Origin: Lithospermum erythrorhizon
Lineage: Eukaryota; Streptophyta; Magnoliopsida; Boraginales; Boraginaceae
Length of the DNA stretch: 64,000 nt
Assembly (NCBI GenBank): GCA_019722365.1
Contig: JADFUC010000750.1
Span: 682,001 to 746,000, forward strand
Direction of reading: 5' to 3'
Each line of letters opens with the position of its first letter. The first letter of the stretch is position 1. Position numbers and translations under genes: made by a program. The notes beneath the pieces were generated by a model, which did no database searches, was not told the origin of the DNA, and was given only the letters and a program-made list of their open reading frames with translations. Below are positions 1-11,698 of the stretch, in pieces.

Positions 1-2066
1 AAGCAACTAAAGAATTATAGCCTAAAGTTGCTGTAGCTATTCTGCTGAATTCATAAGAGATCCAACTATAGCTAAAGCTACGTGCTTATTCAATGAATTG
101 GAAAGCTTAAATCATCATCAAGCAAATTCCCCTTTCAATTCATTTTACAAGATTGAACATGAATTAACAACTAAAACTATATTGTTCAAGAGTCAGAATC
201 TCATGACCCAAAAAGCCACATTGTTCTCTAAACTCACCATTTGACACATTAAGGAGTATCAACCACTATAGCTAAACATAATGCCAAACATGTGCTCAAG
301 AATTTCTTCTCAAACACCTCGTGAAGTACAATTGTATTCTTCAAATTTCCTCTCTTCAATTCCCTTTTTGTTCTCTTCATCCAATTTTATTCTCGCCTCA
401 TCCAACATTTTCTCCTAATTCAATTATCTTCTCTCTAATTGAGCAACATGTTTCTCTCGAGGATGAGAATAATCAACCCATTCCATTTATCCATGCCCTC
501 CCTACTCAATCCAAATTAAGAAATTAAGATATCATGTTTATCTTCATAATTGAAATTCAAAAACAAAAAATACCCATACCTGGCCTCATTTGATACGCCT
601 AAAAAGATTCGATCTGATTATCCTTGGACTCGACGTTTCTTTTCATGCATATCGACCACAATATTGCAATACTTTTTCTCCTATCGCTTCCCATCAACTC
701 TGCCGGCCTTAATTAATCAACAAGAATTTTTTACCTGTTAATTTTAGCTTCAATTAAAAACCCTAGGGTTTATATTCAAATCTCGGAGCCGCTTATTTTC
801 ATAAATTATTTTTTGTTTTTTCTAAATATATTTAAGCGAAATGTGATCAACATCTCTTTAACGATAGTCATGTGCAACTCAAGTGCCATAATTAACGCGC
901 CCTAACAAAGCTTAAAGCATTTATCGAACATTTTCAAAGACGCAAGGACGAATTCCAGCATTTTCAAACACGCAGCGATCGACGGGAAACATTCGGCAAG
1001 CGACAAAAGCATCGCCCCAACTATTTGCCCCTTACACAAATCATAGAAGAGTTTGACTTGACTAAAATATTTATGTGAATTGTATCCGATTCGACTCAAT
1101 ATCAAACTACATAATTAAGTAAGGTTTCATTCGATCAAACGTGTTAAGGTTTGATCCAGTCGACTTGTTTAAAGTCCTATGATCAATTTGAACATATCGT
1201 TGAACAACACATGTCTATATAAATTCATACCACGCACTATTACAAATAATCACTCTTAGAAAGCTGCTCACTTTAACTCATTAAAAGAAAGTATTTAGAT
1301 TGAAAGTTTCCATGGTAGCAAGTACAAGACAAAGTTACAATTCTTTAAACTTCATGAAGTTTTGAAGACCGAATCGAGTTTGTTTGGGTAATCTTCATGT
1401 CTCTCTCAATTTCTTCTTTTATTAATTTATCTTTTCCTCTGTAAACAAGAACAATAAGCAAAAAGGGGCATTTTGGAAATTAAACAAATCAAATTTACAA
1501 TTTACAAGTTTACGAAAATGTAAGAAATCTGAACATTTAAATATCTTATATTTTTTGCTTGCTCAGATCTACAAATTTTATGTGAAAATCTGTTGTGATT
1601 TGTGACCAAGCTTCCAGATCGAGAAAGGGGTGTGCGAGGTATAAGGCTATATTCTATGCTCATTTCACTAATTTGTTTGATTTTACATCATTATATTTTT
1701 TTTTAATACTTGGACAGCGCTCAACTAACGTGTTTCTTGTATATGGCAACAATCATCGTACATGCAAACCAATTTAACGCCATTAATATAGCATCTAATT
1801 ATGGAAACATCATGCCCCCCTATCAATAATTATGTAACATTATTTCCACACGGAGTACTCGGTATTATTTTAATTTTTACTCCTTTATAAATATCGAAAG
1901 ACTATTTATTTATTGATCCGACTCTTCCTAAGCTTTTCTTTTGTTGTACTCCTCAATTGGCAATTTATTCATATATATAATCTCCTTTCACTGATTATTT
2001 AGGGGTGTGAATATTCTTTGTAGAGATAAAGAATATATAGAGTTTGGAGAAGGAGAAGATTCAACC
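1..2066. other. Intergenic region upstream of the CWZF-like gene
   Basis: No gene could be supported. The short open frames here have no recognisable protein character and are broken by AT-rich sequence. A TATA-like run (atatatataa, 1971-1980) lies about 86 bp before the ATG at 2067 and is a plausible core promoter for the next gene. No transposon ends, tRNA or other RNA genes were recognised. Confidence 0.5.
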
Positions 2067-3216
2067 ATGAACCCTGATTATCTCTCTTCCTTAGTAAGTT
2101 ACTTAAATTCCTCAATATATTTGTCATATTGTTAGTTCGTAATTTTTCATAATATAATTAATAAAGTATTCATCATCAATAATGTTTGACTTAAAAAATA
2201 TGAAACCATAGATTACTTATAATTGAATTGAAAAACACATGATTATTATATTGTCAAGCTAATCTCTCTGGAATTTGGTATATGTAGTATGTTATCGTTT
2301 GAAATTCGACATTTATATAAACATATAATAATATACGAGTATATGTCTATAACTCTATATACATGTAATTGGTAATTCCTCTCCGTTTGATCTTATTATC
2401 TGGGATTAGATTAGTAATTCCCTTTCCGTTTGAATATTATGATGTAAAAACAAATTATCAAGTTGAGTGAATTGTAGCAACATAATTAAGCACTGTAATT
2501 AAATCTCACAAAACTTGATTGATATATATGTTATTCATGCAAGGATGAAAAAGTCGAACATGTTCTGGGAGAATTTATGCAAGACTTTCAGGGTGGAGTG
2601 TCATCTGCCAATTTGGGTAAGTGTAGAAGAATAAATCAATGATTCTATTACATTGACCAATAGCTTTTAATGGCAAAATACAAATCACCGTAGGTGCTAA
2701 ATTTGGTGGATATGGTTCTTTCTTGCCCATCTATACACGGTCTCTTGATTGGTCTCAGCTACGGCCACCATCGGAGGATAGTGATGATGCTAGCACACTG
2801 ACTTCTACAAGAACTTCAAGAATTGAGGTGGTTAATTTTCATATAACTTCATTGAGTGAATGAATAACTGAAGTGTTTGAGAATAATTATTGTTTTTTAC
2901 TGTTCAGGCTAGTGAATCCAGTTCTGTAGCCTCCTGTGGCTCTTCTTTGCCGATTACGCCTGGCGATTGTTCCACTCCTACCTCTAGAAGGAGATCTTCG
3001 CCTAAGTCTAAGAATCGCCGCTACAAGAACTCGAGTCCAAGGGGGTCCAGAGTTGCTTGTACAAATTTATCCGTTAGCCGAAATGGCGAAATCTACCGCA
3101 GCCTTGGCCTTGATGGCTCTCCAACATCTTCTTTGGAAGATGGTTGTGTTGATAGTGGAGGGCTATCTTATGAAATTAACAATGATTTTGCCAAATCGTC
3201 AACTAGTGAAGGGTGA
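2067..3216 (+). CDS. Short paralogue of the N-terminal part of a CW-type zinc-finger (CWZF) protein
   Basis: The model is join(2067..2093, 2544..2616, 2694..2827, 2908..3216), giving 180 aa. All junctions are GT-AG and in frame. Residues about 10-50 contain DEKVEHVLGEFMQDFQGG, then NLGAKFGGYGSFLP. In plant cysteine-tryptophan-domain zinc-finger proteins this block follows the acidic N-terminus and precedes a proline-rich stretch. Those proteins usually exceed 1000 residues and carry a CW domain that binds methylated histone H3K4; this gene stops after a Ser-rich tail and has no CW domain. The tail (residues about 79-180) has a basic RRRSSPKSKNRR patch that could be a nuclear signal. It may be a truncated paralogue or a separate short family. 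The similarity is recognised from memory of the family, and the function is unknown. Confidence 0.62.
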
Positions 3217-4444
3217 ATTGAATTGCATTTAGGGGCAATGTGGGAGGAGAAAGCAGTCGCGATCTATTGAATTTATACTTTATGAAGATTGATTTTGATT
3301 ATTATGTTCGTCATCATAAGTTGAATGAAACCAAAGTTCATATTCATTTCTGAAACTCGTCTTTATTTCTTAAATATTGTTTGGGTAGATTAGTTTGTAC
3401 ATATAATTCTTGGCTGGTCGTTCGGTATCCAACGGTTTGCTAAAGACAAGGACCATAAGCATAGAGAGATAATTGCACAAATGGTCTGTTAAGTTCTTTA
3501 AAAGTAAAGACTTGGTCTCTAGAATAAATATAAGCTTTAAGAATAATTTAATCAAGTTTAATTACAAAGATAATGATTGTTTGGACAACATTTACATAAT
3601 TGCAGGGGTTGTTAGTATACCAATTCAAACTATAAGGATTAACTCTTGATTTTGACAAACATAAACCTTTTCAACCATAATTATTACTTCTTTCATCCCA
3701 TAAAAATTGTCCACTTTTCACTTTTTTATAGTTGAACTTTAATCGTAAATATTTATTTTTTATTTTTTTTATAATACTTGATGAAAAATATATCAATAAA
3801 AAATAAAAATTATTTTCATTGATATATTTTTCTTAAAATATTATAAAACACAAACAAAAGTATCTACGGTCAAAATTCAACTATCAAAAAGTGAAAAAGT
3901 CAAAATTATAAAATCTTTGTGGGATGGAGGGAATACCATTTTTCAGATCCCCTTCGCTGCAATTGCTCACTATATGAGCTATTTCCTGGGTGCTCACAAA
4001 AAAGTGTAAGCATTGTGATTACTTAGATCATGTCAATTAAATTTCATATTTTAACTGGATTTTCATGTTTACAAAATTTTATAATTAATATGCCTCAACA
4101 ATATTGAATATCATTATTGATAAGTTATGATATTTCAATACTCTTGGAGCATATTATTACTTAAAAAAAATTTATAAATATAAAAAATCCACTTTAAATA
4201 TGAAATTCAATAATTAAATCTAAATAAAAATGGTACTTCACTTATTTATAAGCATTCAAGAAATAATTTAGAAGGCAGCCGCTGTTCTATCTAAAGGTAT
4301 AATCTTTTTCAATCTCTAATAGAATTCTCCACCTATAAGTCATGGAGCAAGAGATTTACATATAAGTTGTTATATATAAAAGATTGGATTGCGTGGTTAG
4401 CATGCGGTTCATATATATAATTTTTTTTTGGGATTTTTTTTAAA
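3217..4444. other. Intergenic region with a Stowaway-like MITE
   Basis: This is AT-rich DNA downstream of the CWZF-like gene. No coding potential was recognised on either strand. The only structured element is the short inverted-repeat transposon at 3687-3933. Confidence 0.5.
3687..3933. mobile_element. Stowaway-like (Tc1/mariner) MITE, 247 bp
   Basis: The left end CTTCTTTCATCCCA and the right end TGGGATGGAGGGAA are near-complementary terminal inverted repeats. TA dinucleotides at 3685-3686 and 3934-3935 flank the element as expected for the Tc1/mariner target. The interior is also partly palindromic (aaaagtg/cactttt motifs near each end). It is non-autonomous with no coding capacity. Confidence 0.75.
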
Positions 4445-6200
4445 AGAAAAAACTCGATAAATTAATACTCGATTATTTAATAAACTCTTCAAAATAATAT
4501 TTTTGGCCGGCCCGACTCGGGGATAGGGTGCTAAATTAATAATTCGTGATTTTTCTTCGTTTTTTTTCCAATTATCAACTACTGTAAAAACTGGATCGCG
4601 TCAATTGCACGAACGGTCCATACGGTTACTGTTCATCTCACGCTCCATGCTACTTTATTTGGCTTTTTTTGAAACTCGATAAATTAATACTCGATTATTT
4701 AATAACATCTCCAAGATACCGACTCGAGATATGGTGCTAAATTAATAATTCATGTTTTTTTGTTCCTTTTTCATTTTTTTTTCTTTTTTTTCCTGCAATT
4801 ATCAACTACTGTAGAAACTCGTTAAATTAATACTCGATCCTTTAATAAACTCTCTCAGATAATATGTTTGGTTAGTCACGACTCGGGGTAGGGTGCTTGG
4901 TTTATTTTTTTATTCGGACTAGGGGATAAAAAGTCGATTATTTAATAAACTCTCTAAGATAATATTTTTGGTCGGTCCCGACTCATGGATATGGTGCTAA
5001 ATTAATAACCCGTCCTTTTCTTTGTTCATTTGCTGCAATTATCAACTACATTAAAAACTCGAGAAATTAATAGTCGATTATTTAATAAACCCTCTAAGAT
5101 AATATTTTTGTCCGGTCCCGACTCGAGGATAGGGTGGTAAATTAATAATGCGTCATTTTTTATTATTTTTTTGCAATTATCAACTACAATAGAAACTTGA
5201 TAAATTAATACTCGATTATTTAATAAACTTTTTGCCCGGTCCAGACTCGAGGATAGGGTGCTAAATTAATAATTCATGCTTTTTTTTAGATAAATTTTTT
5301 TGCAATTATCAACTACAGTAGACATTCGATTATTTAATAAACTCTCTAAGATAATATTTTTGGCCGGTCCCGACTCTGGGATAGGGTGTCAAATTAATAA
5401 TTCGTGCTTTTTTTTCGTTCATTTTTCAATTTTTATCAACTACAGTATAAACTCGATAAATTAATACTTGATTATTCAATGAACTATATAGGATAAAAGT
5501 TTTGGCCAATCCCAACTTGGGGATAGGGTGCTAAATTAATAATGCGCTAAAATTATAACTGAAGACATTTTTGATAATTGTCAACACTAATGCTGGCTGA
5601 TCATAAATATTTTGATGATATAATAACGGTTAGTCCCGTATTAGTTAGTCCCGATATGGTGTTAAATTAATATTTCATGTTTTTTGTTCTTTTTTCATTT
5701 TTTTTTCCCCGCAATTATCGCCTACCGTAAACTCAAAAATGTAAATTAATACTGTTCTATAATAAACTCTCTAAGATAATATGTTTGGTCAGTCACGACT
5801 TGTAGGGTGCTTGTTTATTTTTTTTTTATACCGACTGATAAAAACTCGATTATTTAATAAACTCTCTAAGATAATATTTTTGGTCGGTCCCGACTCGTGG
5901 ATAGAGTGCTAAATTAATAATGCATCTTTTTTTCGTTAATTTTTTTTATATATATATTTGATGCTATTATCAACTACATTAGATATTCGATATATTAATA
6001 GTCAATTATTTAATAAACTCTCTAAGATAATACTTTTGTCCGGTCCCGACTCGGGGATAGAGTGCTAAATTAATAATGCGTTCTTTTTAGGTTTTTTTTT
6101 TTTTGCAATTATCAACTACAGTAGACACTCGATTATTTAATAAACTCTTTAAAATAATATTTTTGGCCGGTCCCGACTCGGGGATAGGGTGCTAAATTTG
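4445..6200. repeat. Tandem array of about 13 diverged 105-220-bp units resembling pogo/Emigrant transposon ends
   Basis: Units begin near 4451, 4671, 4815, 4931, 5054, 5191, 5322, 5450, about 5640 (very degenerate), 5731, 5840, 5982 and 6124. A typical unit reads ACTCGATAAATTAATACTCG, then ATTATTTAATAAACTCTCT, then a GGTCCCGACTCGGGGATAGGG segment, a T-rich stretch and CAATTATCAACTACAGTA. The CAGTA-AAACTC-TAAATTAATA order resembles the terminal inverted repeat of Emigrant/Lemi1-type pogo MITEs (CAGTAAAACCTCTATAAATT). All copies lie in one orientation, so this is a tandem amplification and not a nest of complete elements. The pogo link is an inference from that terminal motif. Confidence 0.75.
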
Positions 6201-6314
6201 AAACTTAATGGTTTCGAATTATTATCATTCGATCTGACATATTTTTTGCTTATACTCTATAAAGGTTGTCCCGCCGCCAAATGAATTAGATGATTAACGA
6301 CTCAACAACACTAG

Positions 6315-6339
6315 TATATATATATATATATATATATAT
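6315..6339. repeat. (TA)n microsatellite
   Basis: A run of alternating T and A about 25 bp long lies just beyond the end of the tandem array. Confidence 0.9.
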
Positions 6340-6538
6340 GATTTTATGTTTTAAATATTTAGCTTTGGTTTGCTAACTTGGAGACTTGTACAATTACACT
6401 AATTTTAATGAAGATTTTGATGATCGAATATCATGTTGTTGAATTGTTAAACTTTTTAGATTGTTCATATTTATGTATTGCTCATTAACTTGATTATTTA
6501 TTTCATCGACATTAAAGTTTAGTATAACATTATTAATA

Positions 6539-6707
6539 CTCCCTCATCCTAATTTGTTTGGCCAATTTAATTTTGCATAAAGTTTTAGAAAAATTCAAAT
6601 TTATCTCACATTACTCAACTTTTCCTTAACAAATTTAAATTAAAATGGAATCAATTTTTGAATTTTTATTTATGAAAAAATAAACATATAAATTGAGATG
6701 GAGGGAA
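6539..6707. mobile_element. Stowaway-like MITE, 169 bp
   Basis: The left end CTCCCTCATCCTAATTTG and the right end GAGATGGAGGGAA form inverted ends flanked by TA (6537-6538 and 6708-6709). This is the widespread CTCCCTCC family. No coding sequence is present. Confidence 0.7.
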
Positions 6708-6734
6708 TACTTATCTAGATTCCTCAGATAGGAT

Positions 6735-7020
6735 CTCCACTGGCCGGTTCGACCGCCGGTTATTTTTTGACGGACCGAAACCGGTTCGCTCCGACATTGA
6801 ATCGTTCCGGTTCTCGGTTCTGCTCGCTATATATATACATTTATTTTTTAATTAATAAGTTAATCGTTCGGTTCCGAACCACCGATTCTCTAGGGAAAAT
6901 CAACCTAACCGAAATACATTCGTTATTTATTTTTTCTAACCTAAATCGATTCGTTCCAATCGGTTCCTCCAATTTCAAGCATTTTCGGCTCGGTTTCTCG
7001 ATCGTTCGTTCGAATTGAAT
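6735..7020. repeat. CCGGTTCGGTTC-rich dispersed repeat
   Basis: The segment is dense in overlapping GGTTC/GAACC and CCGGTT motifs, for example accggttcgctccg and cggttccgaaccaccg, in an otherwise AT-rich neighbourhood. Plant hAT-like and other non-autonomous elements often carry such subterminal motif clusters. Its open frame at 6767-7018 simply follows this repeat and is not a gene. The family is not established. Confidence 0.45.
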
Positions 7021-7029
7021 TTTGTTGGC

Positions 7030-9175
7030 GCCCTAGCTTGTATTGTGTGAACCATATCATAAATTTTTAATTAGTGAAAACCCCAAATAATATCGAAGGA
7101 AAATGAATTACAAAAAATTGTCATAATCACCAATTAACATCTTAATCAACACAAAATTATCGACAGAGCGAGGTGTTTGTAGACATCGAAACTTTATCAA
7201 GAAATACTTAAATTGATTACATCTAATTAACTGCTAATTAAGGATCGAACCACCAAAGAACGCCATGCGGCTGACAAGTGTTCTCGACAAACCCTAAATT
7301 CAAATCAATCCTCGGAGGAAAGAGGTTCCCCGTAAATCAAGCCTCGGAGTTAATCGAAGTCAAAGAATAAGGGTTTTTACATTAATTAACCCTAAGTTGA
7401 ACTCGGGGCCAGGGTTCCCGAGAAAACATCATCGCATTAAATGCTAGTTAAAATTAAGGCTTGAAAACTCTAATTTTATTGGTCAAACTCGGGACGCTCA
7501 AAGCCACGGCTCAAAATGAAGAATCTATAAATCAGCTGTGGTTTAAATGAAGACTCCACAAGTTTTCAGGGTCCAAAATCGCGGTCCACGTTACGTGGTT
7601 CAAAAATCGCGACCTGCAAGTCGCGTGGTGCAAAATCAAGGCTCCAAAAGGTCCGTCAATATGAAAATATGCTTGACCTAGAAAAAGAACGCGAACTTCT
7701 TTTTAATCAAAAGAGGCGCCTAAAAGGGTTACTTGGTCATCATATTTCAAATTATCCGATACCCGTATTTTGCCTCAAAATTCAACCAAGATCGTGATCC
7801 ACTGGAATCAAACCCGCTAACGGTAAGGCAAGTATTTGAGGCCCGAAACCTATAAATACCCTCCATTTACCGACTAAATCATCAACAATTCAATCAAGAA
7901 TTCCAAAATACACAAAATCCCCTCGAGAAAATTCGCATAACGATCTTCTCGAAATTTCTATATTAAAATTTCTTTGAAGACCGCAGCGTAAAACAATTCA
8001 CGTGATGGCTGGAAAACACTCGTGTGGCCATAATAGGCGCTCGAATTAAGGATTATTGCACAAACGCAATAATCCTTCAAGTTTGAAGCAAAATCTAATG
8101 AGAATCTAACGTAAGGTTCTCAAGAACGCTCAATATTCGTGGATTAATTACTAAAAACTTGGATGACCAGATAAATTTCAAAGTTTGATTCATCAAATCC
8201 CATATATGAAATAAACTGAAATGCTTCCTAGCCTTTTATATCGTGATCAACAAGGTTGGAACGCCCACCTTCACCGATCATCACTCTACAACAACAAGTC
8301 GCTAAGGCTCCTCAGAGTAAGCTTCATGACGTGAATCAGCTTAAATCAAGTGAGGCCAAATCACCTGAAGGTCTCAAGTGAGGATAAATCTCACCAAGTC
8401 CCACTCGGTCATATCCTCAAGTCTCACTCTACAACAACAAGCCTCGCTGCCGTCAGAAGACAAGCAAAAAGCAACACGCTTCAACACTCTGTTTCGCTAT
8501 CACCCATATAGCCTGCCGGAGTTACATCCCAAATCAACTGCTATATCAAAGCACCGAGTCCTACCACAAAAAGTGGCGTAAGACCAAGTCCCAAAGTTCC
8601 CATCAAGGCCAGGAATTATCCAGCCCATGAAGTCCCATCACCGGTGTCCAGCAAGTCCCCAAGAAACGCTTCATAAAGAAGTCCATCGTCTCGAGGTGAC
8701 CGGAGATCAAGTCCAAAGCACTCCAAGATTAAGTCCATATAGCCAACACGAAATACTCGCTAAGGATCCCTACCGACCATATTCAAGTCCGCATCAGCCT
8801 CAAGTCCGGTCAAGACCAGACATATATCCAAATAGAAATTTTCTATCCAAATCAAATCAAGCTCAAGGTTGTCGTAAGCTCAAGCTTCTATCCAAATCAA
8901 GTCAATCGAGTTCAAATCAGTCAAACTCAAGCTCAAATCAAGTTCAAAACCAAGTCAAGCTCAAGTCAATGAAGCCAAGCCAAGCTTCAAGCTCAAGTCA
9001 AGCAAAGCCGGACATCTCACCAATCGTCAGTAAACGCTTAGGGATCCATAATTTGGATACCAATCCTCTTCGATTTGATAAAACATGTACACCGGTAAAT
9101 TTTCCCTTTACAAGAAATTTTATTTTGTACCCCTATCCTAAATAATAAAAATTCTTCTTTGCATTACAATGTTAC
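7030..9175 (+). mobile_element. Probable solo LTR or LTR fragment of a large Ty3/gypsy (Tat/Retand-like) element
   Basis: The block has a base composition unlike its flanks. It contains a TATA box with typical LTR spacing (tataaatacc at 7851-7860), a long downstream region packed with CAAGTC/CAAGCTCAAG motifs (about 8280-9010), and AATAATAAAAA near 9144 as a possible polyadenylation signal. A long U5 rich in tcaagctcaagtcaag is known from Tat-lineage LTRs. No gag-pol follows, so a solo LTR or fragment fits best. I could not fix the TG/CA ends or a target duplication, so the limits are approximate. The 172-aa open frame at 8627-9145 is a by-product of the CAAGTC repeats. Confidence 0.4.
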
Positions 9176-9320
9176 ATGTATATTATGTCGGAAAAAAAAT
9201 ACATGTGATCGATATTGATTTCTTTTGTTTAGCTTTTTTCAAAATTGATCAATCAGAATGAAGTCAAGCTAGCTAGAAAAGTTCTTGGATATAGTGGACT
9301 AAGAAGTCTTCCTGCATTTA

Positions 9321-9737
9321 GAGGCCGTTTTGGCTAAGCTTATTTTTTTCAATTTAAAAATAACTAATTTATAAGTGATAATACAATGTAATTTATATGT
9401 AGTTTATAGGTGAACAACTTATAACTGATAGTAAAATAATGACATGTTTGACTAATGTAGCTTATAAGTTGTATGAAGTGTAAATTGACTTATAAGAACA
9501 TGCTCATTTATATCACTTTTGTACATTTTAAAATATATAGGAATAATATAGTAAATTACTTGATCAAACCAACTTATAAGTTGGAGTAAAAAAAATTGAG
9601 AATTACTATTTTTTTATTTTCAACTTATAATCAACTTATAATTTGTGGATTAAAATTATTATTCAAATACTTCTTTTTTTACCCAAATCAACTTATAAAT
9701 TGAGTTTGATAAAAAATAAACTTAACCAAACACCCTC
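9321..9737. mobile_element. PIF/Harbinger (Tourist-like) MITE, 417 bp
   Basis: The ends GAGGCCGTTTTGGCTAAGCT and the complement of the right end (GAGGGTGTTTGGTTAAGTTT) are imperfect terminal inverted repeats. TTA at 9318-9320 and 9738-9740 is the 3-bp duplication expected for PIF/Harbinger. The interior repeats the motif acttataagt/acttataa many times. It has no open frame of note. Confidence 0.75.
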
Positions 9738-9740
9738 TTA

Positions 9741-10029
9741 CACTCGTTTTGAATAGTAGGACCGTACGAGTGTACGACGATGAGTACATGATTTTCATAA
9801 ATTGAGTGGAGTAGGAAAAGTCATGTGGGATTGTCTGATTTTCATAAATTGAGTGGGCCAGGAGAAGTCTTCCTGCATGCGGGATTGTCAAGATAATTGA
9901 GTATCAAACTAGTTGGGATGCACCGATATGCATCTCGGATTGTGAAATAGAAAAGTCTTATTATAGTTACAAACTAATTGCATAAACGGTCTCTAAAATT
10001 TGTATTGGTGCACTAATAGTAGCCGGGTT
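9741..10029. repeat. Short duplicated segments around AAGTCTTCCTGCAT
   Basis: The words ttttcataaattgagtgg and gtgggattgtc occur twice within 9795-9895. The phrase aagtcttcctgcat appears at about 9305 and 9866, with a variant near 10630. These look like remnants of local duplication and transposon insertion. No gene is present. Confidence 0.4.
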
Positions 10030-10415
10030 CCATATTATCGTTTAATATTATTATTGGACCATGACAACCGGAAACCACCCCGGTACCAGACTGAAAAAAT
10101 ACAGACGGATATTCGCCGTGTAAGGTTATAAGTCACATCCCGGCTATAATTTTTAGTTTGATACCGAAAGAAACAGGACCGATAATCCGATAAATACACC
10201 AAATTATTGGTATATGACAAAAATATTCTAATTTCGGACCGAAATATTAAAAAATCTGAAATGAAATATCCAAAAATTTTAATACCATGAGACCCACCCG
10301 AACCTGGACCAAAAGAATGGGACCTTGTATCCACCCAGTTAAAATATCGGTTCGGTCCCGATCAAATTATTTTGCTGATATCCGAACCGGACCGGACCGA
10401 TAATAGGTTCCAATC
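10030..10415 (+). repeat. CCGGACC-rich dispersed repeat, copy A
   Basis: It shares an ordered series of motifs with 13985-14355 in the same orientation: aaccggaaaccaccc, ctgaaaaaa-acagac, ataattttta, attttggtatatgacaaaaa, accgaaata and a final atcggtccggtccc-like block. Divergence is considerable, with frequent small gaps. The two copies flank the gag-like gene at 11699-13460. The element type is unclear. Confidence 0.6.
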
Positions 10416-10657
10416 ATTTCAGGTCAATTTTTTTTAACCCCATACATGGACCAATAACCGCACTACTATCATTAATGGAGAAAAAAATCATTTGTGCAAC
10501 ATGTTTGAAACTCCAAGGACTACCGGTACACTAATACAAACTCCAAGAATTAATTCTTGATTTTCTAACAAATTTCAGGATTTGTACAATTATCTCTAGG
10601 ATTGTCACTCAATTTTGACTGGACTAAGAAGTCTTCCAGCATGTAGACTAAAAATTA

Positions 10658-10837
10658 CTCCATCCATCCCGAAGATGCTTAACTTTTTTTTTCTTTTTCA
10701 TATTTTGTATCATTTGTCTAACTTTTACATTTATTTTTTGGAATATATAATCTCACTTTAACTACTATTCACATGGTATCTTCTAAATGTTTAAAAAAAA
10801 ATTCAAAACTAGAACATTGTCCTTGCGATGGAGGGAG
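10658..10837. mobile_element. Stowaway-like MITE, 180 bp
   Basis: The left end CTCCATCCATCCCGAAGATG and the right end GCGATGGAGGGAG are inverted ends flanked by TA on both sides (10656-10657 and 10838-10839). No coding sequence is present. Confidence 0.7.
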
Positions 10838-10904
10838 TAGTTGTCACGATTCAGGAGACTAATAGTCAAAATTGGTTACGTTGCCCACTGGCTAGTTCCC
10901 GTCC

Positions 10905-10968
10905 AAGACGCCAAGTTGACGATGATGGTCGTCTCCTATGCCAAGTTGACGATGATGGTCGTCTCCTC
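10905..10968 (+). repeat. Tandem duplication of a 30-bp word
   Basis: The word gccaagttgacgatgatggt plus cgtctcct occurs twice in direct succession. It is not part of a recognisable gene. Confidence 0.8.
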
Positions 10969-11144
10969 CAATTCATTAAGACAAATCTTTAAAAAAAAAA
11001 ATCTACAAAAAAAATTATTCTTTAATATTCAATTACTCTTTAATTGTATTATTAAAAATATTAAAAAATTAATATTATGAAAATATTTTGAAAGACGAAT
11101 TTAATTATATAGATTTTATATTTTTTAGAATAAAATAATGAATA

Positions 11145-11351
11145 CTCCCTCTGTCTCAAGATATATGATTATCTAGAAAAAATTTAATTTTTCATAATAA
11201 TTGATTGTTTGTATTTTTAATATATATTTACAATTCCAATATGGCTTTTTACATTTTCAATATAATTTTTTACAATCTCAATATACCTTTTCACCATCCC
11301 TTAATAAAACATTTTTTATCTAAATAATTATCTATTTTGAAACGGAGAGAT
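11145..11351. mobile_element. Stowaway-like MITE, about 207 bp
   Basis: The left end CTCCCTCTGTCTCAAGAT and the right end ATTTTGAAACGGAGAGA-like sequence are imperfect inverted ends with TA on each side. It lies about 350 bp upstream of the gene at 11699. Confidence 0.6.
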
Positions 11352-11698
11352 TAGTTAATAATTGATAGTCAAAGTTCAATTTTAAAAAAGTCAAACGACA
11401 ATTAAATTAAATTGAAGGAAGTTCATATTTTCTTGCTTTCACATGTTATTATATGATCCCATGACATCGATCAAATGTGACTAATATGTATCAACAACTT
11501 TATCTTACTATTTAACATCAAATTAGAGGATATCTTTAAGAATTACTCCAACAATTAAACAAACGTGTAATTTAGTTCATCAAATAAAAATTAAGAGAAG
11601 TCCTGCATACCTCTCTCTATATATATCCTACAACAATTGACTCGATAAAGTATACTAATTCCTGGATTCATTTTTCCTTCAAAATTTATTCACAAAAG

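Noticed and set aside
3440..3660. Repeat shared with about 9960-10020 and 10480-10580 (attgcacaaatggtct, ttaattcttgatttt)
   Set aside because: The shared words are short and scattered; I could not outline an element with ends.
4445..6200. CRISPR-like array
   Set aside because: Units are direct and tandem with diverged copies and no constant repeat/variable spacer pattern; the context is a plant nuclear genome.
8627..9145. 172-codon open frame rich in Ser, Gln and Lys
   Set aside because: It is produced by CAAGTC/CAAGCTCAAG repeats inside a probable LTR, with no conserved motif.
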